Part shown: piece after piece, positions 1-8,140 of the stretch
Layout: each line of letters begins with the position of its first letter
Position numbering within the stretch: the stretch's first letter is position 1
From: Streptomyces phyllanthi
Lineage (GTDB): Bacteria > Actinomycetota > Actinomycetes > Streptomycetales > Streptomycetaceae
Assembly (NCBI RefSeq): GCF_009377205.1
Contig: NZ_VJZE01000010.1
Span: forward strand, 1 to 60,638
DNA: 60,638 nucleotides
Reading direction: 5' to 3'
Notes under the pieces: generated by a model
What the model was told of the DNA's origin: nothing
Databases searched by the model: none
The model's input: only the letters and a program-made list of their open reading frames with translations
Position numbers and translations under genes: made by a program

Positions 1-855
1 GCGCCGATGTTGCCGTGCCGGTCGATGCAGCGCAGCAGCGGGCCCGGGGGTGAGCCGGCCGTCGTCGGCGAGGACGTCGAGCCATGCGCAGGGCGTGGAT
101 GGGGCACAGTTCCTGGTCGGCGGGGGCGAGGATGCGCACCTCCTGCCCGCGCGCGGCCTGGTCGGCCTTGGATCGGCGGATCTTGATGACCAGAGCCTGG
201 TGGGGCCGTGTGCCGCCGTGCTCGTCCTCGATGTGCACGGTGGTGATCCTGGCGTCGTGCAGGTTGAGGCGGGCGGGCGCGCTGGCGCGGGCGGCCATCC
301 ACCAGGCGATGAGCAGGACGGCGGCGTCCCGTTTGCCGCGCACGGTGGTGCGGTCCAGGGTGCGCAGCATCAGGCGCAGTTCGTCCAGGTTGACGGCGTC
401 AGCGTTGACGGCGTCGGCCTGGAGCGGGCCGGGTTCGGTCAGCGGGTCGTCGGCCTCCTCGCTGGCGCGGTGGCGGATGACGAGCTGGCAGGTCTTGACC
501 CCCTTGTCCGTCAGCGGGGCGTCCTGGATGGCGCGCATCGCGCGCAGGGTGCTGAAGTGGGCCTCGATGGAGCTCGCGGGTGTCCACGGTCGCCGAGGTC
601 GGAGAGGTAGGACAGCACCGCGTTGGGCTCGTCCTCAGCCCAGTCGTAGGTGGCGCACCACAGGGCGTAGGAACGCCAGCGGCTGGCCCGGGCGCTGCGG
701 GAGCTGCGCGGGACGGCGTGGGTGAGCTTGTGGGCGGCCGAGGCCGAGATCCGCTCGCCGGCGGGCGACACGAGGCCCGGCTCGGCGCGGCGTCGGCGCC
801 GGACGGCCGGGGCGGGGCCGGGCCCGGCGGCGGGGACGAGTTCGCGTGAGGTCAT
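1..855 (-). pseudogene. Tyrosine recombinase (phage-type integrase) remnant, cut by window edge
   Basis: Reading leftward from an ATG at 855, the translation gives an N-terminal core-binding domain (SRWRSYALWCATYDW, then VLSYLSDLGDRG). After a frame change near 575-590 it continues as IQDAPLTDKGVKTCQLVIRH and then as a catalytic-domain start (LDELRLMLRTLDRTTVRGKRDAAVLLIAWW, with a degraded R-x-S-E-L-like helix). Another frame change near 85 precedes LLRCIDRHGNIGA. At least two frame breaks mean it cannot make a full protein as read. The C-terminal catalytic Arg/His/Tyr box lies beyond base 1. The family assignment is from the overall pattern; the loss of function is seen directly. It is probably the relic of an integrative element whose other end is outside the window. 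Confidence 0.7.
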
Positions 856-1084
856 GACGGCTGCGGCTCCGCGCGGCGGGCCCCGGCGGCGGGGATGCCC
901 AGGCAGACGCCGCACTCGGCAACGCGCCAGTTACGGTGCGCGGGGTGCCGGGCGGTGCTGCCGCACGGTTCGTCGGGCACGGGCTGCCAGATCCTCGCCG
1001 TCATCTTCTCCCCCGTCTCCTCTGGGGCCGTCTCACAGAAGTCCTTTCACGAACCGGGTACCTGCGGGCGCGGGCTGTCGCGAT

Positions 1085-1182
1085 CCGCGCGTTTCCTGAT
1101 TCCGGCTAAGCAGAGATTCGCCGGAATCAAAAAAGTATTCAGAAACCGACTCCAGCGCCGATAAAGCCGCAGGTCAGCTAGT
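1085..1182 (+). promoter_or_regulatory. Candidate CRISPR leader with inverted repeat
   Basis: This stretch is visibly richer in A/T than its surroundings and lies directly 5' of the first CRISPR repeat, on the side expected for a type I-E leader given the repeat orientation. It contains a perfect 9-bp inverted repeat, GATTCCGGC at 1098-1106 and GCCGGAATC at 1120-1128, followed by a run of A. The degenerate last repeat is at the other end of the array, which agrees with this being the leader side. Leader function is inferred from position only. Confidence 0.4.
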
Positions 1183-1333
1183 CTGCTCCCCACACCCGCG
1201 AGGATGGTCCCGAACACAGCGTCGCCCGGGCCGCCGACCACGACTGCTCCCCACACCCGCGGAGATGGTCCCTGCTCCACCATGTACCGGGCCATGGCTT
1301 CGTACTGCTTCCCGCGCCTGCGCAGGATGGGCT
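1183..1333 (+). CRISPR. Three-repeat type I-E-like CRISPR remnant, no cas genes in view
   Basis: Three 29-nt repeats lie at 1183-1211, 1244-1272 and 1305-1333, separated by two spacers of exactly 32 nt (1212-1243 and 1273-1304). Repeats 1 and 2 share CTGCTCCCCACACCCGCG and differ at only two later positions. Repeat 3 keeps the frame and the CTGCT...GGATGG skeleton but has several changes, as terminal repeats often do. The 29/32 spacing and the CCCC...GGATGG core fit Streptomyces type I-E repeats. Translating the reverse strand gives GPSPRVWGA-like peptides, the familiar artefact of these arrays. No cas gene is visible in the window, so this is an orphan or relic array. Confidence 0.85.
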
Positions 1334-1540
1334 ATGTCAGTGCGTGGCGCTACGGTCTCGATGCAGGCCATAGCAACCTGGTAGGGAGGGCGAGTTCATG
1401 ACCATAGCGTTACAAGCTGTCTCAATTGGCTGGGCCAGGAGGAGTTCGACGCCGCGCTTGATCGGGGATGTGCTCGCGGACAGACTGCTCTCCATGGGAT
1501 CAGTAGGCACGGCCACCAGGGCGCGGATCGGGAACCGGCG

Positions 1541-2074
1541 ATGAGTGCCGGCCTGCCCTTCTTTCGCTATCACCCAGACCCCCTCGCGAGCGGGTCCATA
1601 CGCGCGGCCGCCGATACGTGCGCCTGCTGCAAGCGCAACACGGGCTGGATCTACACGGCCACCTTCTACACCGCACACGAGGTCAACGCACGTTTCTGCC
1701 CGTGGTGCATCGCAGACGGGAGCGCGGCTGAACGCTTCGCGGGTGAAATCACTGACTCCTACGGGTTCGACGGTGTCAGCGAGGACGTCTTGCATGAGGT
1801 CACCCGCCGCACCCCTGGCTTCCGCGCCTGGCAGGATCCGCACTGGCTCGTCCACTGCCAGGACGCGGCCGCCTTCGTGGGCGAAATCGGGTACACCGAG
1901 CTGGCGGCACATCCCGAAGCCCTCGACCAGCTGAGGGCCGACATGCGCATCGACGGCTGGCACGACGAAAACCAGCTTGAGCACTTCCTGGCCAACCTGG
2001 GCGAGGGGGCGACCGCCATGCTTTTCCGCTGCACCGTCTGCGGCGCTCATCTCGCCTACGCCGATGCATCCTAG
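1541..2074 (+). CDS. CbrC family protein (UPF0167)
   Basis: The 177-residue product has the layout of the CbrC/UPF0167 family: an LPFFRYHPDPLASGSI opening, then a cysteine pair (C-x-C-C around residue 29), a second pair in FCPWC around residue 54, and a final FRCTVCGAHLAYAD box ending at the C-terminus. The spaced cysteines suggest metal binding. The E. coli family member has been linked to colicin E2 tolerance; the biochemical role is unknown. The length is normal and the frame is open from ATG 1541. The ribosome site is weak. The gene ends against a broken IS5-type element on the opposite strand and overlaps its last codons by 4 bp, so the element may have inserted just behind it. Confidence 0.8.
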   Translation: MSAGLPFFRYHPDPLASGSIRAAADTCACCKRNTGWIYTATFYTAHEVNARFCPWCIADGSAAERFAGEITDSYGFDGVSEDVLHEVTRRTPGFRAWQDPHWLVHCQDAAAFVGEIGYTELAAHPEALDQLRADMRIDGWHDENQLEHFLANLGEGATAMLFRCTVCGAHLAYADAS

Positions 2075-2887
2075 AAGTCGTCTGCTTGGGCGAGTCTGCG
2101 GTAGCAGATGAGGGTGCAGGCGATGCCCGTGAAGGCCAGGAAGTGGCTGGCCTTACGTTCGTAGCGGCGGTGGAGGCGTCGGCATCCGGCGAGCCAGGCC
2201 ATGGTGCGTTCGATGGTCCAGCGGTGCCGGCCCAGTCGCTGGCTGGAGTCTGTGCCTTGCGTGCGATCCGGGGAGTGATTCTGCGGCCGCGTAACCATCG
2301 TCGCAAGTGGTTGTAGTCGTAGCCCTTGTCGCCGTGGGGCTTGCCCGGCCTGCGTCGCCGTCGGCCGCGCCGGGATCGGATGGGCGGTATGCCCTGTACC
2401 AGCGGGATGAGGGCCTGGCTGTCGTGCGTGTTCGCGCCGGAGATGCCGACGGACAGTGACAGACCGGTCCGCTCGGTGATCAAGTGGATCTTCGAGCCGT
2501 ACTTGCCCCGGTCCACAGGATTCGGGCCTGTCAGGTCCCCCTTTTCAGGGCTCGCACGTTCACGGAGTCGATCGCGCAGCGGGACCAGTCCAGCTCGCCG
2601 CGGGCACCGAGCTCGTCGAGGACCAGGCGGTGGAGCTTCGCCCACACTCTGGCCTTCGACCACTCAGTGAAGCGCCGGTGAGCTGTCGCTCCCGACGGCC
2701 CGAACGAGGCCGACGGCAACTGCTGCCAGGTGCAGCCCGAGATGGCCACGAACACGATGGCAGCCAACACCTCCCGGTCCCCATGCCGACGTCGGCCTCC
2801 GCCCTGCGGACGAGTCGGCGCTGACGGCACCACTCGCTGGAACAACTCCCACAGCTCATCTGGCACCAGCCGCTCAACGATCCCCAC
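2071..2887 (-). pseudogene. IS5-family transposase, frame-broken
   Basis: The first part (2887 to about 2531) encodes LVPDELWELFQRVVPSAP and a DUF4096-like N-terminus up to SVNVRALKRGT, then stops. A -1 step on the run CTGAAAAGGGGGAC resumes the DDE domain as DLTGPNPVDRGKYGSKIHL; elements of this group often use such a slip, so this first break may be natural. Near 2260 a single G is missing (CGCAAGGCAC in place of CGCAAGGGCAC), moving the remaining GTDSSQRLGRHRWTIERTMAW and the ending LICYRRLAQADDF into another frame. That second break is not at a slippery site, so the element is probably dead. No clean terminal repeats or target duplication could be fixed. Confidence 0.85.
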
Positions 2888-2960
2888 CCCGGCAGGCTAT
2901 CGAACACGCCAAATGAAATGAGCTGTTATTGGCCCGTGGACACTTCGTTCCGGAGCGGGG

Positions 2961-3503
2961 ATGGTTGGCGGCATGGTCGACGTGTTGCTGCCACTGGTCA
3001 CGCTTATCCTCGGCTTCATCGCGAGCTTCCTTCTTGAGCTTTTACGTAACCACTGGACGGCGCAGAACGTGCAGGACATTCGCACCGCGGAACGTCGCCA
3101 AGCCGCTCAGCTGGAGCGAGTGGCGTTTGAACGTGACGGGCTCCGCGCCGTCCACACGGCCATTCATGACCTTCTGAGCAGGGTGAACGCGATCGCCATC
3201 CCTCTGGCGAAAGCCGAAGCCGCAGGCCTGGACTGGCGTGAGAGTGATGACGGGCAGGAGCTGCGGGCAGCGGCCATGCATGCGACCGCGAGGTGCAGTC
3301 ATGAGTCCGCACTGCTGCTGCATCCCGCGGTGATCAAGGCGGTGGAGCATCTGACAGCTGCCGCCTACCCGATGTACTGGACTCGCGAGTCAGGAAGCGA
3401 CCCGAGTCATCGCCGCGAATTCTTCGAGGCCGAGCAAGCCGCATCGAGGGCTATCGCCACCAGACTTCGTGAACTCTACGGGTTCGCACCTAGCGGCGGT
3501 TGA
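2961..3503 (+). CDS. Small membrane-anchored hypothetical protein
   Basis: This 180-residue protein is not recognised. Residues 6-25 (VDVLLPLVTLILGFIASFLL) form one hydrophobic N-terminal segment, followed by a charged, probably helical region (TAERRQAAQLERVAFERDGLRAVHTAIHDLLSRVNA) that could form a coiled coil. This fits a single-span protein with a cytoplasmic helical domain. ATG 2961 has a GGAG a few bases upstream; an internal ATG at 2976 is possible but lacks a good site. Third-position G/C supports coding. An IS5-type relic lies 50-70 bp upstream and may have displaced the promoter. The 3' end coincides with the breakpoint of a tap fragment on the other strand. Confidence 0.6.
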   Translation: MVGGMVDVLLPLVTLILGFIASFLLELLRNHWTAQNVQDIRTAERRQAAQLERVAFERDGLRAVHTAIHDLLSRVNAIAIPLAKAEAAGLDWRESDDGQELRAAAMHATARCSHESALLLHPAVIKAVEHLTAAAYPMYWTRESGSDPSHRREFFEAEQAASRAIATRLRELYGFAPSGG

Positions 3504-3749
3504 CCCACGTGCGGCGAGGCCTTCCAGCAGCCGGGTGTAGGCGGCGCGCTACGGCGGACGCGGCTCGGTCCTGCCAGACTCCCAGTTCCCCACCGCCTCC
3601 CGGCGGGTTCCCGTGGCCTTCGCCACCTGGGTCTGGCTGAGCCCGGCAGCCTCGCGCAGTCGCTTGCGCTCAGGGGGCGGCGGATCATCCTGGGCGACCT
3701 GCTCCAGCAGCGCATCGACAGCACTGAACAGCTCGTCCTCAGTGGGCAC
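3503..3749 (-). pseudogene. tap: N-terminal fragment of telomere-associated protein Tap (XRE-type HTH)
   Basis: From GTG 3749 (GGAGG upstream, about 8 bp spacing) the frame reads VPTEDELFSAVDALLEQV, then ERKRLREAAGLSQTQVAKATGTRREAVGNWESGRTEPRPP, then a TAG at 3549-3551 where the family has Lys, and continues in frame as RAAYTRLLEGLAARG. This matches the XRE-like helix-turn-helix opening of Streptomyces Tap, which binds telomere DNA and recruits the terminal protein Tpg. Similarity ends at about 3503. A second fragment starting near 6330 on the opposite strand continues the same protein almost exactly where this one stops. The nonsense codon makes it non-functional. Other XRE regulators share this domain, so the Tap call leans on the second fragment. 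Confidence 0.6.
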
Positions 3750-3782
3750 AGAGCTCACCTCCACTAGCCACCCCACCCCCAA

Positions 3783-3822
3783 TCACGCATTGGATCGCAA
3801 CAGTGATTCGCGCATTGATCGC
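3783..3822. repeat. Direct repeats upstream of the tap fragment
   Basis: Two near-identical words, TCACGCATTGGATCGC (3783-3798) and TCGCGCATTGATCGC (3808-3822), lie 25 bp apart directly upstream of the GTG of the HTH-protein fragment. The position suggests an operator bound by the encoded HTH protein. Only the repeats are seen; binding is inferred. Confidence 0.4.
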
Positions 3823-3967
3823 CCATCGTTACTGCATCTGTGACTGAGCGTCCTAGTTGGTTGTGACCGCGCTTCCGTGACGGCTACGCCTCCCAGCGGA
3901 CCTGAGCTATCGCGACGCGGATCGGCATATCGTGTCGTCCCGGATCATCGGCATCGTGGGGGCGGTC

Positions 3968-4660
3968 ATGGCAACAGGCGACCAAGAGGGCGAGCGGCGG
4001 GCTGCAGTCCCACCTGATGCGGCGTCGTCTGTGGATCTGGTCCGGCGCATGGAGCTCATTGCACTGGCTCAAGGCGTGGACTTGGGGCAGCTGCGGCCTG
4101 TGTCCGGTTGGGACATCGGCGCGGAGATGGGCACAGATCGTGGCAAGGTGATCGTGTCCCTGCGCGCGGAGGACACGTTCCACGTACGGATCTGTCTCCA
4201 CCGTGTTTTCGCCTGGTCGGAGGGCTGGACGAACGATCTCGTTGCGGCAGTGGGGGTGGCGGACCTGTGGTGCCGGGGCGGCCGTCTGCGGGAGTTGCAC
4301 GACCGATTCCCGTTCATGAGCTGGGACGAACTGGCGCAGGCGTTCGAGGACGGTGACCCTGCTGCCACCAAGTGGCGACAGCTCCTTTCCAGCGATTGGC
4401 ATCTACGTGACCGCCCGCTTCTTGAGGCGGCCCATGCACACCCTGACCTGCGGGTGTTCTATCCGGACATCAGCATGGGGAGCCTGATGCTGAGCCGACA
4501 GCCGTTCGACCTGGAATCCGGCCTCGTGAAGATCACGCCTCTTTCCGAAGACCACTACCGAGTGACCATGTGGCTGGCCGCATTCCGGCGTGACGTGACT
4601 TCATTGAACGAGGCGCTTGACGTCGCGGCGGCCTGCTTCCGATCCCTGTCGGATTCGTAA
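3968..4660 (+). CDS. DUF6193 family protein, passenger gene of the ISL3 element
   Basis: The 230-residue product has the DUF6193 hallmarks as recalled: a central GGRLRELHDRFPFMSWDELAQAFEDG segment, then KWRQLLSS, a LLEAAHAHPDLRVFYPDISMG block and a final SPLSEDHYRV-type strand. The family is common in Streptomyces, sometimes beside natural-product genes; no activity is established. ATG 3968 is chosen because GGGGGCGG precedes it; a GTG at 3932 in the same frame would add 12 residues. The gene lies wholly inside the inverted repeats of an ISL3 element, upstream of and parallel to the transposase, so it moved with the element. Its frame is intact although the transposase is broken. Confidence 0.7.
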   Translation: MATGDQEGERRAAVPPDAASSVDLVRRMELIALAQGVDLGQLRPVSGWDIGAEMGTDRGKVIVSLRAEDTFHVRICLHRVFAWSEGWTNDLVAAVGVADLWCRGGRLRELHDRFPFMSWDELAQAFEDGDPAATKWRQLLSSDWHLRDRPLLEAAHAHPDLRVFYPDISMGSLMLSRQPFDLESGLVKITPLSEDHYRVTMWLAAFRRDVTSLNEALDVAAACFRSLSDS

Positions 4661-4716
4661 CCTCGTGGCTCGCGGGCGGTGCATGCAGGATCGTTCTGGC
4701 TGGGGACAACTTGTCC

Positions 4717-6280
4717 ATGCAAGTCAACACGCTTGAAGCGCTGCTCTTCTCTGGAGTGCAGCTAAGGGTGGGGCGGTTGGCGTTCGTCGATGGGAACTTG
4801 ATGATCGACGCCGCCGCTTGCGGCCCGCCCGGAAGATGCCCGCAGTGCGACCACCTCGGCGTGCGCGTACACAGTCGGTACTGGCGACACATAGCCGACC
4901 TGCCCCTGGGCGGCCAGAAGATGGCTGTGCGTCTCCGCGTGCGCCGGTTCTTCTCTGCCATCAGGGCGAGTGCCGACGTCGGACATTCGTGGAGCAGGTG
5001 GCGGGCCTGACCGAGCCACGACTCCGCTCTTCAACTGCAGCGCGGTCGGCCATGAGGGCGGTCGCGGTGCAACTCGGCGGACGTCCGGGCCAGCGCCTTT
5101 GCCGGAAGTTGCAACTTCATGGCCGGCGAAGCTCACTCCTGCGACAACTCGCATCCCCACCCGTGCCAGCGCGGGCACCACGGATACTCAGCATCGACGA
5201 GTTCGTTTTCCGCCGGGGGCGGACCTACGGAACCGTCCTCGTCGATGTCGAGACCTCCATCCCGGTGGATGTCTTGCCCGACCGGGAGACCAGCACGGTC
5301 GCCGCCTGGCTCCTCGAACACCCCGGAGCCGAAATCGTCTGCCGCGATCGACTCATGGCTTTCACCAAGGCCATTCAAATGGCTGCTCCCCACGCCATCG
5401 AGGTGGCCGATCGATGGCACCTTCTGCAGAACCTGTCGGCAGCTGCGGAGAAGACCTGTCGACAGCATCGCGGCTGCCTCCACTCACAGCCGGAGACTGA
5501 CACCGATCAGCAGATGCTCCCGGCAGATCCGGAGTTCCCGCTGCTGGACCGTGTCCGGCAGCGGGGCACGCAGAGGTCAACGAGCTGGCTGCCACCGGCT
5601 TATCGCTGAACGCCATCGGCCGCCGTCTTCGGTTGGACCGCAAGACCGTACGACGCTATCGCAACAGCCCTCTGGACGATCTCATCGCTTCCGCACGCGA
5701 TCGCGGTCCAGGCGTTCTCGGACCCTTTCACTCCTACCTCCAGCACCGCTTCAAGTCCGGCTGCACCAGCTCGATGAAGCTGTACCGGGAGCGGCTCGCG
5801 ATCGGCTACACCGGCGGCTATCACGTGGTGAACCGGTACGTTCTGGCTATGCGGCGCGGCACCACAGCCCCCGCTAGAACCGCTCTCTCCAGTCCGCGCA
5901 CGATCACATCGTGGATCATGCGCAGACAGGAAAACCTAAGCCCTGCGGACAGGATCGCGCCGGACACCGTTCGCTGCGCTTGCCCGGACATCGCAACCGC
6001 CGACGACCTCGTCAGAGCCTTCACCGACATGCTCCGCCATCGCCGCGGTCACCTGCTGCAGGACTGGATCCAGAAGGCCGAGGTGACCGGTCCTGCCCCG
6101 ATTGGTTGCTTCGCTGACTATCTTCGCCGAGACCTCCCCGCCGTCACCGCCGGCCTGACCCTGCCCTACAACTCCGGCATCGTTGAAGGCCACCTCAACC
6201 GCATCAAGACCATCAAGAGACAGATGTATGGCCGGGCCTCCTTCTCCCTGTTGCGGGCCCGGATCCGTATTCAGCCGTAG
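4717..6280 (+). pseudogene. ISL3-family transposase, frame-broken
   Basis: The opening MQVNTLEALLFSGVQLRV leads to a zinc-finger (CGPPGRCPQCDHLGVRVHSRYWRHIADLP). Near 4953 two extra bases shift the frame before HQGECRRRTFVEQV. The DDE-type core follows (RILSIDEFVFRRGRTYGTVLVDVE, then IVCRDR and APHAIEVADRWHLLQNL). Near 5566 a second shift precedes HAEVNELAATGLSLNAIGRRLRLDRKTVRRY, and the last frame runs intact to the signature ending YNSGIVEGHLNRIKTIKRQMYGRASFSLLRARI. Order and content are typical of ISL3 transposases of normal length. Two non-programmed breaks indicate an inactive gene. Confidence 0.9.
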
Positions 6281-6320
6281 CCGTCACGGAAGCGCGGTCA
6301 CAACCTCCTAGTTGGTCACC

Positions 6321-6745
6321 ATGAGCGTCACAGTTGGCGGCGGGGTAGGTTCAAGAGCCGCCTTCCCCACCTCCGATGGTGAGGCGGCCCCCGAGCCCGC
6401 CGTGTCGGACACGTTCACAGCCGAGCCCACCCCGACGGCCCCGGATCCGTCGGCGCCGACCGTAGCGAAGGCACCCGCCCGACCGGCTGCGAGCACCACC
6501 AGGCCGACGTCGACGTCGCGACGCCCGGCCGCGAAGAAGGCGGTGAAGAAGAACGCCGCCCCGTCGGCAGCCGCGGTCGACCCGCGCTTCGAGAATGGCC
6601 CGCTCGCCGTGGTCGACTGCGAGGACGGGCAGGTGTCGGCGTACTGCGTCGGCGGCCTGGTCCCGGACGTGCCCGCCAAGTCCCTCCCGACGCTGGTCGA
6701 TTGAACGCTTGCCGAGGCGAAGCTCGGTCAGGTGGTTCTGTCGGT
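6321..6745 (+). pseudogene. tap: Second-domain fragment of telomere-associated protein Tap
   Basis: The frame gives a Pro/Ala/Thr-rich linker (AAPEPAVSDTFTAEPTPTAP, then TSRRPAAKKAVKK) followed by VDPRFENGPLAVVDCEDGQ, SAYCVGGLVPDVPAKSLPT and LVD, a TGA where the family has Trp, then TLAEAKLGQ. As recalled, this is the linker plus the start of the second conserved block of Streptomyces Tap (VDPRF.GPLAV.DG...Y.VGG). It begins almost exactly where the HTH fragment at 3503 stops, in the opposite orientation. The fragment ends against an IS21 remnant at about 6755. The nonsense codon and truncation make it non-functional. Confidence 0.65.
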
Positions 6746-6754
6746 AGTTGGTGA

Positions 6755-7200
6755 CGTCAGTTGTTCGTGAAAGCTGACGGCACCAGGTGATGGCCCAGAA
6801 AGATGTTCGCGAATTCTGACCTCACCAACGGGGTTGCCGTGTCAAGCTGGATGTGCTCAGTAAAGGAGCACCCCCGATGCCGCCTGGCCAGTCGAAGGTC
6901 GAGTTGTACGCCGCGCTGCGGCGCGACTCCCGCGATGGCATGTCGAACCGGGCGTTGCAGTGCAAGTACGGCGTCACCTGGAGCACGGTCAACAAGCCCC
7001 TGACCTCGGCTTGGCCGCAGCCACGCACGACAACCGCTTCGGCGCGGCCGTCGAAGCTGGATCCGTTCACGCTGCTGATCGACGAGATCCTGCTCATTGA
7101 TCTGGACGCGACCAGGAAACAGCGCCACACCGTCACCCCGGATCTACCGCCGTCTGATCGACGAGCACTCTTCGTCCGAGGCGTTGCGTTGACCACTTGA
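6755..7200 (+). mobile_element. IS21-family remnant, left copy (5' end and istA start)
   Basis: The sequence shares the terminal GTCAGTTGT word, a GTTCG...GTTGCCG leader and the istA start with a second copy at 8141. The istA frame starts at ATG 6877 behind AAAGGAG and reads MPPGQSKVELYAALRRDSRD, GMSNRALQCKYGVTWSTV and SKLDPFTLLIDEILLIDLDA. Near 7137 one extra C (CACCCCGG for CACCCGG) breaks the frame; a shifted frame keeps RIYRRLIDEH before similarity ends near 7163. Only the first quarter of istA is left. It points the same way as the copy at 8141; together they bracket a methyltransferase gene. Confidence 0.8.
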
Positions 7201-7274
7201 ACCCGCACCGATGAGAGGGCGCAAGCGTCCTGCGAGCAACCGCGCGGTCCGGCCAGAGACTGAGAGTCCGGTGT

Positions 7275-8030
7275 TTATACCTTGCTCGCGACCACCATGT
7301 AGTTCTCGGCCTCAAGATCGAACGTGCTCAGTTCCGTCTGGAGTCCGACCCGGTGCAGCTCGACTTCGAGTTCCTCGTACCGGTAGGGCCAGCAGGACAG
7401 CAGTTCCGAGCGGACAAGAACCAACCCGGTCGCATCAACTTGCGCGATCGCAATCTCGATGTGGTGCTCCTCCTCCCAATGCGGCGCAATCTCCCAGCGG
7501 TAGACCACGACGGCATCGCGACCGTTCCGGCGGACGAGTCGGTCACTGATCTCCAGCCGGGAACCTCTGGCCCTCACGAGTTCCCAAGTGCGGGATGTGA
7601 GTACCAAGCGCCCGCCGGGGCGCAGAAGCCGTGACATCGACTCCAGAGCAGCACCCCTGCCTGTCGCGCCCGTGGCATGGTGAAGCGAGTTGCCAACGCA
7701 GAACACCATGTCGAACGTGTTGTCCTGGAAATGGTCGGGCAACTCTTCCCAGTTCGCCCGTACGGCCCGGACGGATGCCCCGAACTCCTCAGACAACTCT
7801 GCAGTCCGACGAACCATCGCCTCGCTGGCGTCAGTTGCGACAACCTGCATGCCACGACCGGCGAGGCCAACCGCCAACTGTCCGGTTCCGCACGAACAGT
7901 CGAGGACGTGAGCGTTCGACGGCAGGAGATTGAGGACGTCGTCGAACGACGCAGCGAATTCGGCTGGAGGCAACTTTGCATCCGAAATGAGCCATTCGTA
8001 CACCTCGGCAAGCACGTCATAACCTGTCAC
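7275..8030 (-). CDS. Class I SAM-dependent methyltransferase
   Basis: The 251-residue product opens TGYDVLAEVYEWLI and has the SAM-binding motif I HVLDCSCGTGQLAVGLAGRG, an acidic end of strand 2 (VVATDASEAMV), a motif near FDMVFCVGNSLHHAT, and a post-motif segment LRPGGRLVLTSRTWE. The layout resembles small-molecule methyltransferases related to glycine/sarcosine N-methyltransferases; the substrate cannot be told. GTG 8030 is preferred because GGAGG lies about 8 bp upstream; a GTG at 8048 is also in frame. Base composition is visibly lower in G+C than in its neighbours. Two partial IS21 copies in the same orientation flank it, consistent with acquisition by transposition. The frame is intact. 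Confidence 0.85.
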   Translation of the reverse strand: MTGYDVLAEVYEWLISDAKLPPAEFAASFDDVLNLLPSNAHVLDCSCGTGQLAVGLAGRGMQVVATDASEAMVRRTAELSEEFGASVRAVRANWEELPDHFQDNTFDMVFCVGNSLHHATGATGRGAALESMSRLLRPGGRLVLTSRTWELVRARGSRLEISDRLVRRNGRDAVVVYRWEIAPHWEEEHHIEIAIAQVDATGLVLVRSELLSCWPYRYEELEVELHRVGLQTELSTFDLEAENYMVVASKV

Positions 8031-8140
8031 AACCACTACCTCCGTCACGCGGCAGACTCACGGTAGGACGTCAGTCCATCAGCGGAGCAAGCCGGGCACC
8101 AATGGTTTTCGCAAGGATGGCTCTGACGGCGTTTGTGGGT

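Larger units (their letters stand above)
3859..6305 (+). mobile_element. ISL3-family insertion sequence carrying a DUF6193 passenger gene
   Basis: The ends are perfect inverted repeats of at least 29 bp (3859-3887 against 6277-6305; the outer end reads GGTTGTGACCGCGCTTCC). They are flanked by an identical 8-bp duplication, TCCTAGTT, at 3851-3858 and 6306-6313, the size typical of ISL3 elements. The 2447-bp unit contains a DUF6193-type gene and then the transposase, both on the plus strand. The transposase has frame breaks, so the copy is probably immobile, but the perfect ends and target duplication show it arrived as one unit and has not been rearranged since. It lies between two oppositely oriented tap fragments. 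Confidence 0.9.

Noticed and set aside
1098..1137. Inverted repeat followed by a base run, considered as a rho-independent terminator
   Set aside because: On the plus strand the run is A rather than T, and neither strand has a gene ending there.
1047..1371. Open frames over the CRISPR region giving peptides such as GPSPRVWGA and DHPRGCGEQ
   Set aside because: They are translations of the repeats, a known false-gene pattern, and have no ribosome site.
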